From: Ectocarpus siliculosus
Lineage: Eukaryota; Sar; Phaeophyceae; Ectocarpales; Ectocarpaceae
NCBI GenBank assembly: GCA_000310025.1
Contig: FN649751.1
Location: 5,830,817-5,894,816 of the forward strand
Direction of reading: 5' to 3'
DNA: 64,000 bases
The notes below the pieces were generated by a model, which was given only the letters and a program-made list of their open reading frames with translations, had not been told where the DNA came from and made no database searches. Below are positions 1-9,376 of this stretch, one piece after another. How positions within the stretch are numbered: the stretch's first letter is position 1; each line of letters begins with the position of its first letter. The position numbers and the translations under genes are program-made.

Positions 1-44
1 AGAGGGTATGATATCTTACCCAAAACCTACCGAATGTATGTTGT

Positions 45-114
45 TGAGAAGCACGGTTACGACTAGATCACCAGCCAGTGCTAACTAGTAGTCTAGTGGT
101 TATCGTGCTTCTCA
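45..114. repeat. Short inverted repeat (hairpin)
   Basis: An 11-bp perfect inverted repeat: TGAGAAGCACG at 45-55 pairs with CGTGCTTCTCA at 104-114, around a 48-nt loop. The right half contains a sequence like a tRNA A box (TAGTCTAGTGG, 89-99). A B-box-like GTCCGAGTCC follows at 128-137, so this could be the head of a tRNA-derived retroposon. No acceptor stem can be closed, so I do not call a tRNA. Confidence 0.45.
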
Positions 115-129
115 GACAAAAGATAATGT

Positions 130-191
130 CCGAGTCCGTCAAGGGACGGACGTGTTTGTTTGTGGCTTGAAAGAAAGCTTGACCGACTCGG
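130..191. repeat. Second adjacent hairpin
   Basis: 14-nt arms at 130-143 (CCGAGTCCGTCAAG) and 178-191 (CTTGACCGACTCGG) pair at 13 of 14 positions over a 34-nt loop. It lies 15 bp after the first hairpin. The tandem foldbacks suggest a small mobile-element remnant or a structured transcript. No coding potential is evident. Confidence 0.4.
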
Positions 192-340
192 GCTTTATTT
201 ATTCTTTAGAAGCGCGAAACCACTACTACAGAGTATTAGTCTAGACCCCAGTCAGCGCTGACTTATGCAGTACAAATAATAGTGTAGTGAATGTCGTAGT
301 TCTCAGCATATGTGCAGGCCTAAATAGAGTTCAAAAAATA

Positions 341-2426
341 AAACCACGCGTCAACCCCACCCGCGATATATTCGCTGCACGCCCTTGTCCAACACAAACA
401 AACACAACAGGATTGATTGTCACCATCTCTGTCTTCTTGTTGTTCAGGCTGCTAAACGAGAGGACATCTAGTCTTCTGGAGAAAAGTCACGGGTGGGTAT
501 ATTTGGTCATCATACAGTTGTTAACGTCCGCGAAACGTCAATTTAGGGTCGAGCCTCAATTTCTTGTTTCGTCACCACCGTCGGGCAACAAGTAGGTGCC
601 ATTATCTCGAGTTTAGTGTAGAATCCCCGGCTGGCTGGCTTGAGGTTTGTTTCTTGTTCGCAGGTGCTAACCGTATGATCCAACACTGAACTTTTTCCTC
701 CTCCCCTGGATTGAGTGATTTATAGACCAACGGATACATGGGCTAACACCGTGCGTGTCTTCTGAACAAAGACGAGCTCAAGGAGGTGCGCTTCTCGCCG
801 GTTTTGGTGTTGATCCCAGAAGTTTTTTTGTGGGGGGAGGTACTTTTTCTTTCGTACCCGGCCGGCCTCCTTGCATAGAGCCCTTAGCGCAAGGCCTTCA
901 ATAAGAAGAACACAAGCCCGCTCGGATACCCACCGCGATCGGACATGCATACATAGCGTTCTCAGCTCCTCTCGTTATCAACAAAGAGATCGAGCGAACC
1001 AACTAGCTGCGAAGAGAACCAACTACTAAATAGGTTCGCAGCTCTGGCAACCAGGATCCACTCCTTCCTCCTCCTGCCTTTCGCAGGAGTTCCGATCTCG
1101 TGGGTTGGCCATGTTGCGTCCCCAAAACTAAACGGTCAAAAATACCCAAAACAAAACAAACCACATCCAACTTGTTGATATCATTGCGCCCCCAAAACCA
1201 AAAACTAAAAAACACCCAATGCCAAACAAATCACTCGTATCCAACTGAGTATCGTTTAGGCACCACCAAATTGAGGATCGAAGGGATAGCGCGTCTTCCC
1301 TTAGCTCGAGGAAAGAACCTCCCGCGCCGTTTTGACGCCCTCTATGATACGCTTCAACGAATATTTCCCTCAGTTGTAATATATACAGTTGCGTGTTGTT
1401 ACCCCTCGAAGTACAGAATAATAGCTTGTAGCATGCAAATTTGCTCTCCTCGACGTTATGTACAGACTCAAACTACTTCAGAAAGGTAACTCTACGCTCC
1501 TATCGCATCGCATGCACCTGCCTCCACCAACCCCCTGCTCCTCCTCTCCCCGAACTACACGGTACGGCGAACCGTAGTACTCTGTCAGAAAGCGTTTCCG
1601 AGGAAACAGAAGCACGACATCTAGTTCAAGGCACAAAGGCGCACACGATAGCACCATCGGTGGGCATTCCCAAAACAGCATGCCCTCTGTGTACGTGCAA
1701 CCAACAGCAGCAGCGCATGCATGCTGTGAACGACTCCGGTAGGTATCTTGCATCTTGTTCGCTCGAAAGGACTCTCTCTCTCTGCCGACAAAACAAATGC
1801 CTACCAGGCTGGCGTCAATTAATAAAAAAATGGTGTGTGAACTCGCATCAACGCTGTATCCTCCTCATCACTCACTGGATGTGCTATGAACGACTTGAAG
1901 AGTATCGACGGCAACGTGTGTCGCTGTTGGCTATTTCACCTGTACATACATGTCTGCCTGTGCTTTCCCTACGTACAGGGATACCAAATACAAACAGCAG
2001 ACGGGCTACATGTTTTTTCAAAACGCTGTCAAATCTTGATCATCACGCACGCGCTAAAAAAACATATCCCACCTAACACAACATCCCCTAATACAACAAG
2101 CCATGGATACAATATGCGTGGGACACTCGGTCACAGCTAAAGACACAGCAACAACAACAACAACAACACCATGTAATTTCGATATCCTTGGTAGGGGTTC
2201 ATGGTCGAATGAACTGGTTTAACAGCCTTTCGCTACCAGACATCAAGGTTGAGACGATGCGGGGTGGTATTTGTGTCCCCTTACATAACAGCACAAAGCA
2301 ATGCCTTCCCCTGATAGGACGAAAGCCGCACGGCCATCATCCAACCGCCCCCGTCATACAGTGTGCGGAGTTGCGCGATCAGCACCCGGCCATCTTATGC
2401 TGACAACCCCCCCGCTCCGAGACGGA
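341..2426. other. Intergenic, no supported gene
   Basis: Open frames here are short, overlap on both strands and show no recognisable domain or paired splice structure. The only simple feature is a (CAA)n microsatellite near 2145-2168. The segment ends at the stop codon of the first WW-like gene. Confidence 0.5.
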
Positions 2427-3340
2427 TCAAATGTATGGGTCAATATTAGTTGACTGGCGAGTGACGGTGTTCACCCAGTACTTGTTGCCCCGGGAGTCGT
2501 AGAGTTCTTCCCTCCTACGAGTGGGCACAGTCGCCTCTGCATGGCTGGGACCCAGTGCAAGAGGAGGGAGGATGGGCGTGGCGGCGACGCCTTGAGCACG
2601 GAACGGCGGGGTGTAGCCGAGCTGCGGAGGACTCATGCCGTACTGCTGGGCTCGCATCGGAGCTTGCATTGGGCTTACGTGAGGGCTCCCCCCCACCATC
2701 TGGTACGAACGCTGTCCGGTAGCGTAGTTCACCCTGGGCGCAAGAGTATGCAGAAAAATGACGACAACGAATGACGGTAGCGGTACTATTGGAAATAGAG
2801 CGTCGGGCAGAAGACATGGGGGCGATGCCGACTATTTCCAGGGCTGTCTGGTACACTATTTGCGATGTCTGTTCCATCCCTCGGTTGAGTATGTTCTCCA
2901 TTGAGAAGGCAAGATGCTACAGGCTCCGGCCAACAGAACGATCCCGAGCGGCTCGAAGCACCTTCTCAGGATCGTTGCGAACAACATGGTACGCACAGCA
3001 ATAAGATGCGACAACCTCCGACGAAGAACTGTGTTCTGCTTTGAATTTTGGATCCATGCGTACAGCACACGTACGTGTTGGTCTATCTTATCTCGCCAAC
3101 AGACCCAGAGAGCGCATGATAACCCGTTCGTGTGAAAGTGCTCCATAATTGCTGCAACGCGTCCATGTTTTAGTTTGATTTCTGCCAATATCATTTCAAA
3201 TCCGCTAGCGATCCTCACAACCCCGGCGGGAAGTGAAGGCAAACTGAACAAGTAAATAAAGCAATCCCTGTATTTTGCTCTCACCAGTAGCATCCGTTCT
3301 CGTCGTAGTAGGGCCCCAAGAAGCCGTTGTTCAGAGACAT
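2427..3340 (-). CDS. WW-like small protein, paralogue A (2 exons)
   Basis: Exon 1 is 3340-3285 (18 codons plus TG) and exon 2 is 2733-2427, with a canonical gtgaga donor and cag acceptor. The product is about 120 residues. The intron splits the Trp codon TG|G. Across the junction the reading is YYDENGCYW-VNYATGQRSYQ, which fits the second and third strands of a WW domain (G-x-x-C/Y-W-x-N-x-x-T-G). The first WW tryptophan is not evident here. A linker rich in Met, Pro and Gln follows (residues about 35-85). The C-terminus carries a second WW-like stretch, ELYDSRGNKYWVN followed by TRQS and a terminal Pro, lacking both signature Trp residues. WW domains usually bind proline-rich ligands; that function is only inferred here. 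Exon 1 was chosen because it matches the length, splice phase and residues of the other three copies in this window. Confidence 0.65.
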
Positions 3341-3840
3341 GTTTCTGCGCGAGGCGGCGGTTAGTTTGGGAAATGGACGCAGGAGTGGATGGATTATACT
3401 TGGGTTACTCTTTGCGTGACACCTATCTATCTATATGCGCAAACGTGACGTCGCCCAGAGAGGAAGATTCTCGCCAATCGGTCAGTAGTATAGACCCTGT
3501 TTTTCGACAAAACGGTTGTGTGTGCAGCGCTACATAATTTTAATTGACTACACAGCGATCGATCCGCAGCGCTGTGAGTCTTCTCTGAAGTTTTCGTGTG
3601 CGACAACCGCGTGGAGAGGGTCGGTCACATATATATAATGCGACGCCACCTGGGATGTCAACGACATCAAGTCTACCAGCAGCGTAATAGCAAGTCACTT
3701 ACTAGAGATCAACTTGGGGGGAATCAGCTGCGCGAACAGCACATAAAACCCAAACGGTGCATTGTGTACAACCTACGGCATAAATTTATTGCTGTTTGCA
3801 CATCATACCGTAAGCGGCGGAGAGTTGGCACCATCCCCTA

Positions 3841-4165
3841 TGAAAGGTAAACTACGCGGGGTGCAGCAAGCACGTTCTGGACGTTACTTGGGGCACTGGG
3901 TAGTCGGCCGTGTTAGGCCGAGAGAGAGAGATTGAGAGAGAGTTGGAGAGAGAGTGGGAGAAGGAAACTTGATTGGAGAGAGACGGTGGTGGTGGTGGAG
4001 AGAGAGAGGAAGAAGTGAGCGCAGCACGCACGCAAGCTTCATCGCACCAACCACGCCAAAAGGGTCCCCGTGACCGCACCGATGGTACCCTGCAACACAC
4101 GAAATTCCCAACACGTATCCCCCTGGGATCCTCACGACCAGATACTGCTGCGAGTATATCTAACA
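3841..4165 (-). repeat. 3' LTR of the copia element
   Basis: 325 bp, reading TGAAAGG...TAACA on the plus strand (TG...CA ends), with the same length as the repeat at 9047-9371 and no difference that I could find. It contains a GA-rich block near 3920-4010. It is the downstream LTR because the element is transcribed from the minus strand. Confidence 0.95.
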
Positions 4166-4435
4166 TCCCCCCTGCTCGCAACAGTTATTCACTGAAAACT
4201 TCGCGAACACTCGATATCTCAACCAAAATACATCTCTCCAAGAATATATGCCATCAATACTCGACCAGAATAACATAAGAGGGAAAAACAATTCAAAGGG
4301 AAAAACATTTCAAAGGAACATGAATACTGCATCGCGCGTAACAAATACTTGGCGCGAGAAATGAAAGAAAACGGGAAACAAAACGAGAAACAAAACAAAA
4401 CCAAAACACAACCAATCAGAAAAACAATAAAATGT

Positions 4436-5860
4436 TCATGCCAAATTCATTGCAAAATCACGGTGAGACTCGAAAGCGTCCTTCGGCAAGCTCTTCGTGA
4501 GAAAATCTGCACGCTGGTACGGAGACGGCACGTGGATCACCGAAATTTCCTTCCTCTCTACCAGTTCCCTGAGAAAATGGTGCCTTACATCTATGTGCTT
4601 CGAGTTCGAGTTTGAGATGGGGTTCTGCGCTAGTTGAATCGCCCCCTGGTTGTCCTCGAAGACGGGGATACACGGCATGCCGACCTGCGGCAACATGAAA
4701 CGCCAAATCTGCCTCAAAAACAAAATCTCCTTCACCATGTCACCAAGCGCGACGTACTCTGCTTCTGTCGTCGAAAGCGTGACGCACTTTTGCGTTCTGG
4801 AAAACCAAGACACAGCGCCTCCTCCACACGTCACGATTCCCCCTGATACCGACCTACGGTCTGCTGCCTTGCTTGCAAAGTCCGCATCAGCGTACCCCTG
4901 CAAGCTGAATCCTTCTACTGTACCCCTCTGAAACGAAATACCAAAGTGACTCGTCCTCCTCGCATAGCCTAAAATATCCATCGCTGCATTCCAGTGTACC
5001 AGCTTCGGAGATGCGCAATACCTAGCTACTGCCCTTACAGCATTCGCAATGTCTGGCCTAGTTTGAGTCGCCAGCCACATCAACGATCCTACCAGCTCAC
5101 GAAACGGAAAGTCTGTCGCCACCTCATCCGCATCAAAATCAGAAAGCTTCACCCCCGAAGACATCGGAACGCTCTTACCTCCCACTACTCCATATTCTGC
5201 TGCTAGCTCGTCCGCGAAAGTCTGCTGAGAAATCGTCAACCTTCCGGTCTCCTTGTTCCTCTCGTAAAAGCACCCAGAATACCATCTCAACTCTCCCAGG
5301 TTCTTCACTGGCACGGACTTGTTAAGATCGGCGCCAAACTTATCACATCTCTCCCTCTCTCCCACAGCAAAAATATCATCTACATGTACTACCAAAATCA
5401 AAACAACACATCCATCCTCAATCAAACGAAACACACAAGCATCGGCCATGCACTGCTCAAAACCTAACGCCACTAAACACCTCTTCAGCATTGCATGCCA
5501 CTGCCTAGATGCCTGTCTCAACCCATACAGACTCTTGCCTAGTTTTACAATCATTCCAGATAGAGCTCCACATCCCTGTGGCAAACGCATGTACACGTCC
5601 TCCTCCAACTCCGAGCGCACAAAAGCTTGCTCAATATCGAAATGACACAAGTCGAGATTTAACTCGCACGCCAACGCAGCCAACATCCTAACACACGAAA
5701 CAGAAACGGTAGGCGCGTACAGCTTTCCAAAGTCAATGTACTCTCTCTGCATATCACCTCTCGCTACAAGTCTCGACTTCACCTTAGTGGGCCATCCAAA
5801 TTCATCTGCCTTCCAATCGAATACCCACTTAGCGTTAATTGCGTTCTCCACTAGTTGCTA
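4436..5860 (-). pseudogene. pol: copia pol: reverse transcriptase and RNase H part
   Basis: A 471-codon open stretch (5851-4436) encodes the copia RT and RNase H. Visible landmarks are KWVFDWKADEFG and RLVARG near the start, FDIEQAF, SLYGLRQASRQW, the catalytic box LVVHVDD, GSLMWLATQTRPDI, then RNase H motifs STTEAEYVAL, FEDNQGAI and SKHIDVRHHFLRE, ending in a stop at 4436. In the same frame upstream, coding continues as EFYGLLEAGTFTPAK, but a TAG at 5860-5858 interrupts it. This frame also differs from that of the integrase part. The catalytic domain itself reads as intact. Without readthrough and a frame correction the polyprotein cannot be made, so I call it a pseudogene, while allowing for assembly errors. 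Confidence 0.9.
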
Positions 5861-8310
5861 CTTCGCCGGAGTAAAAGTCCCTGCTTCCAACAAGCCGTAA
5901 AACTCCCTTTGCATAGAGTCGCTCCAAAGGTGCCGGTGCTCCGACGCCATGGCCTCTTTGTAGCTCTTGGGGACACGAAGGTCGCTGGCCTGGCAGTGAG
6001 GAAGGTCAGGGCGTTGCTCCGGCGGGCGCTGGTCTCGCAGCGTGGCGTCGATGTCTTCCCGGTTGGCGAGGAGCGTGGCAAATGCGAGTGGAAAGCCCGC
6101 TCCTCCAGCCCCCGGGTCCACCGCTGCGAGTGCTCCCGCCTGTTCTCCGGCCCCCGCTCCCCCCGGCTCTCCGGCCTCCGCCCCCCCCAGCTCCCTGCGC
6201 TCCTCATCCACCGCGCTCCGAGCCTCCAGCATCGAACACCAGAGTGTTCTTGTCTAGCATCGAGATGAGTCCTGTGCTGTGCCTCGTGCCCGATCTCGTT
6301 CGGCTTGGCAGCCGCGGGTCTATCATACCCTCGGCCTTTGTACCCGGGCGAAGCTGCCGCATGGCGTGAGCCGTAAGCGGGGGCATCGCGGGGTCCGGCG
6401 GCGGCGGCTGGTCTGGATCGAGGGTCGCCAACGGTGACGGCGAAGAGGCAGAAGACGGCTGGCCAGGGGCGGGGGTCGCCGACGGTGGCGGCGAAGTGGC
6501 AGAGGGCGGCTGTGAAGGCGTGGGAGCGGACGGCGAGCGTGGTCGCTGGCGGCGGCGTTGCGGCAGGTGGCGTTGCGGCAGTCGAAGGCGTCGGTGCTGG
6601 GCCAAAGTTGATCGAGACGACCGGCGGCGTGAACGGGGGGGGTGTCGGTGCAGCGGTGATACCAGCGGAACCCCCCTCGCCGGCTGGCGCCGACGTCACC
6701 CACGACACGTTGTTGGTGTAGACGACGCGACCGGTGGACGCCTTGAGGACCTTGACGGTGCCGCTCGGGTGGTTGTCGCCGCCGTTCAGGTAGAAGCAGA
6801 GGGTGGCCTGGTCGTCGAGCTTGGTGCGGCGATCCTCGCGCATGAAGCCGGGCTGGAAGAACGGCAGCACGCGGAACGGCCCTTGCTCGCCGGTGAACAT
6901 CTCGTGCGGCGAGCGCCGCCCGGGGTTGGCCTTGGTCGCCGACTGGTTAAGAGCGTCGGCGGCCCACTTCGCCGATTCCATCCAAAGACGGTCACCGCGC
7001 TCGTCGAGGCCGGGGATGGAGGCGAAGTCGACGTTGAACACACGGCCAGCGCTGCGGCGGGCGGCCATGCCGGCCTTCATAATCCGCCAGATGGCGCTCT
7101 CGACGACGCCGTTGTACTTCGGAGTGCCAGGCGGGGTGAACTCGACGCCGATGCCGTTGTCGTCGCGGAAACACTCGATGCGCCCGAGGTCGTACCGCCC
7201 CACGTCCGCCAGCAGCCTTTTCGTTGCCGCCAGCGCGTCGGACTTCCGCCGGAGACCGTAGACCTTGTTCCACCGCGAGGCGCTGTCGACGGCGACGAAC
7301 AGGTAGAGGTTGCCGCCCAGGGAAGGCACCAGCGGTCCACACAAGTCCAGGTGAACACGCCCGAGTGGCTTGGACGCCCGCGCTCCCGGCCCCCGCGGCA
7401 CCGACCCTCGCCTGCCCTTCGCCTTCATGCAGTCCGTGCACGGTTCCAGCTTGCCGGTGAGCACGATGCCTCTCTGCTGGGCGGTTTCTCTCAAAAGGGG
7501 CTCGCAAGCGTGGGCAAGGGAGCGGTGGAAGCGGTTGATGTCAACGGACTTTTCAGTCGAACCAAGAGCAAACGGGGACGCACCAGGGCCAAGCACGGCC
7601 GCACCGAAGTCAAAATCAGCACCCCCATCAATGCTATCCAAAACAGCAGCTACATTCGCAGCATCAGTCTCAGGGATAAACGCGGGGAAAAACTCTTGAT
7701 ACGGGGTGTCATCATAGCCATCCATGAGCTGCTCGTCGGTGAGCACACTCGTGTCTCCAAGATCCATACCCGGAAAAGTACCCACACAAACAAACTCGGA
7801 CGCCGAAGAAGGTACTACGCCGGCAGAGCCGGCGGGCGGGACGCTCTCACTCGCAGGTACTACACTGGTGGGACCAGTGGGCGTGACGCTATCAGTCGAA
7901 GGTACTACGCTGGTGGGACCAGCGGGCGTGACACTCTCACTCGAAGGTACTACGCTAGCAGAGCCAGCGGGAGGGAAACGCAACACGGACACCAACGATT
8001 CCGCGGAGCCCCCTTTTTGGGAAGGGGAACGCGTGGAGCCAACGGCGGGGGCGGAATCGGGGGCAGTCACGAATGCAGGCAAAGCAGAAGAGTCTACTAT
8101 AGTTGCAGATGGGTCGTATGGTAAGCGCATGGCATATGCTGCAGACGCTTTTTCCTCCCTAGCAAATAGCAGTCCATTTTGGAGGGTTGCACCACGCTCG
8201 TCGTGCAGGATTTGTTGCTTTCGAGAAACTGCATGCGTTGAAAACAAATTGAAGCTCAGGTTCTCTACTACAGACACGTCAGTCAGCTTAACACACATCG
8301 TCGTTTTTTT
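5861..8310 (-). pseudogene. pol: copia pol: pre-integrase and integrase part
   Basis: The minus-strand frame reads a post-protease segment (near 8295-8150, with VENLSFNLFS), a Pro/Ser/Gly repeat region with several PTSVVPS-type units (about 7800-8000), the GAG-pre-integrase zinc site HH-CC (RFHRSLAH and CTDCMKAKGRR, about 7420-7545), and the integrase core. Visible core residues are LDLCGPL with its Asp, FRDDNG with the second Asp, and NGVVES with the Glu. The second Asp and the Glu are only about 20 residues apart where copia integrases have about 35, so part of the core is missing. After NNVSWVTSAPAG the frame changes at least twice (about 6560-6610 and 6210-6235) through a Pro/Ala-rich linker before the RT part. 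Several adjacent shadow frames on the plus strand are long only because of high GC. Confidence 0.85.
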
Positions 8311-8335
8311 ACCGTTCTCATCCTGGGCAGTGGGG

Positions 8336-8793
8336 GGGCATCCTGGGGTCAAGACGGCGGTCAGGCAGCAGCTGGCGGCCAAAATCGTGACGGACAGAAG
8401 AAAAATAATGACGTGTTCAACGACGACCCCGGCGGATTTTGCCGCTACCACCAGTCCGAGCTTCACACCAACGAGCAGTGTCGTCTCCAGCAGCAACTGC
8501 GGCGTGCGCGTTCGAGAGAGGGCGCCGAGGAACGTCGCTCGGGCGGCGGCAGCCGCGGTGGCGGCGGTAGCCAGCGAGGGGGTAGACCGCCGCCGGGACC
8601 CGGCCGCGGTGGCGGGCGATGGGTGAGGATAGAGCAGCAGCACCACACCGGTCATGGTGGCGGTGGCTGGAGCCAAGCCTCACCCCCCCGCGACCTCTTC
8701 GTGGACGTGGGCCTTGTGGTGGTCTGGGGCGTCACCCGGGGGGTCGTGGGCCCGCGGGACGCCACAGCAGCGACGGGCGTGCCGAGAGAGATC
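8336..8793 (+). pseudogene. gag: Gag zinc-knuckle segment in reversed orientation
   Basis: Read on the plus strand, opposite to pol, this encodes an Asn/Gln/Gly-rich stretch, then FCRYHQSELHTNEQC (8449-8491), which has the Cys/His spacing of a retroelement Gag knuckle, then an Arg/Gly-rich tail (RRSGGGSRGGGG...). The minus strand over the same bases has no domain-like sequence. The segment occupies the place where the end of gag and the protease should lie on the minus strand, and it abuts the 100-N gap. Either part of gag was inverted in the element or the contig was misjoined. Confidence 0.6.
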
Positions 8794-8893
8794 NNNNNNN
8801 NNNNNNNNNNNNNNNNNNNNNNNNNNNNNNNNNNNNNNNNNNNNNNNNNNNNNNNNNNNNNNNNNNNNNNNNNNNNNNNNNNNNNNNNNNNNN
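8794..8893. other. Assembly gap (100 N)
   Basis: A run of exactly 100 N inside the gag region of the retrotransposon. The true distance is unknown, so the orientation and spacing of the two sides are not secure. Confidence 0.99.
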
Positions 8894-8951
8894 CCTCCAC
8901 TTTTTGTTGTAGCTCTTCCCCGCTGAGGGCGGAGAGGTCGATGTCTTCCAT
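8894..8951 (-). CDS. gag: Putative gag N-terminus (truncated by gap)
   Basis: An ATG at 8951 opens MEDIDLSALSGEELQQKVE and runs into the scaffold gap at 8893. Its position just inside the 5' LTR and its acidic, helical start fit a copia Gag N-terminus. Nothing more can be read because of the gap. Confidence 0.4.
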
Positions 8952-9046
8952 GGTGTTTGGTGTTGTGGGAGTCTACCGATTGCGCGTGACTGCACAACCC
9001 CCGGATGGCTACGCCCGCGCGCAGATACCGTGATATCGCACTAGTG

Positions 9047-9371
9047 TGAAAGGTAAACTACGCGGGGTGCAGCAAGCACGTTCTGGACGTTACTTGGGGC
9101 ACTGGGTAGTCGGCCGTGTTAGGCCGAGAGAGAGAGATTGAGAGAGAGTTGGAGAGAGAGTGGGAGAAGGAAACTTGATTGGAGAGAGACGGTGGTGGTG
9201 GTGGAGAGAGAGAGGAAGAAGTGAGCGCAGCACGCACGCAAGCTTCATCGCACCAACCACGCCAAAAGGGTCCCCGTGACCGCACCGATGGTACCCTGCA
9301 ACACACGAAATTCCCAACACGTATCCCCCTGGGATCCTCACGACCAGATACTGCTGCGAGTATATCTAACA
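9047..9371 (-). repeat. 5' LTR of the copia element
   Basis: 325-bp copy of the repeat at 3841-4165. It would hold the element promoter. About 95 bp of leader separate it from the putative gag start at 8951. I could not identify a convincing tRNA primer-binding site next to it. Confidence 0.95.
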
Positions 9372-9376
9372 CCCTA

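Larger units (their letters stand above)
3836..9376 (-). mobile_element. Ty1/copia LTR retrotransposon, near-complete but defective
   Basis: The element spans 3841-9371 and is flanked by the 5-bp direct repeat CCCTA (3836-3840 and 9372-9376), which I read as the target-site duplication. Two 325-bp terminal repeats bound it. On the minus strand the order is gag, then integrase, then reverse transcriptase and RNase H, which is the copia order and not the gypsy order. A G-rich stretch (TGTTGCGAGCAGGGGGGA on the minus strand, ending at 4166) precedes the 3' LTR and fits a polypurine tract. The two LTRs match base for base as far as I can read, which points to recent insertion. Coding is nevertheless broken: frame changes in the IN-RT linker, an in-frame TAG before RT, a short integrase core, no visible protease, and a gag segment in reversed orientation next to a 100-N gap. 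Confidence 0.93.

Noticed and set aside
3920-4010. Arg/Glu/Gly-rich frames in the LTR
   Set aside because: They come from the GA-rich block of the LTR and are duplicated exactly in the other LTR.
6496-8124. 542-codon open frame on the plus strand
   Set aside because: It lies opposite the GC-rich integrase region; the minus strand has clear copia motifs and the plus frame has none.
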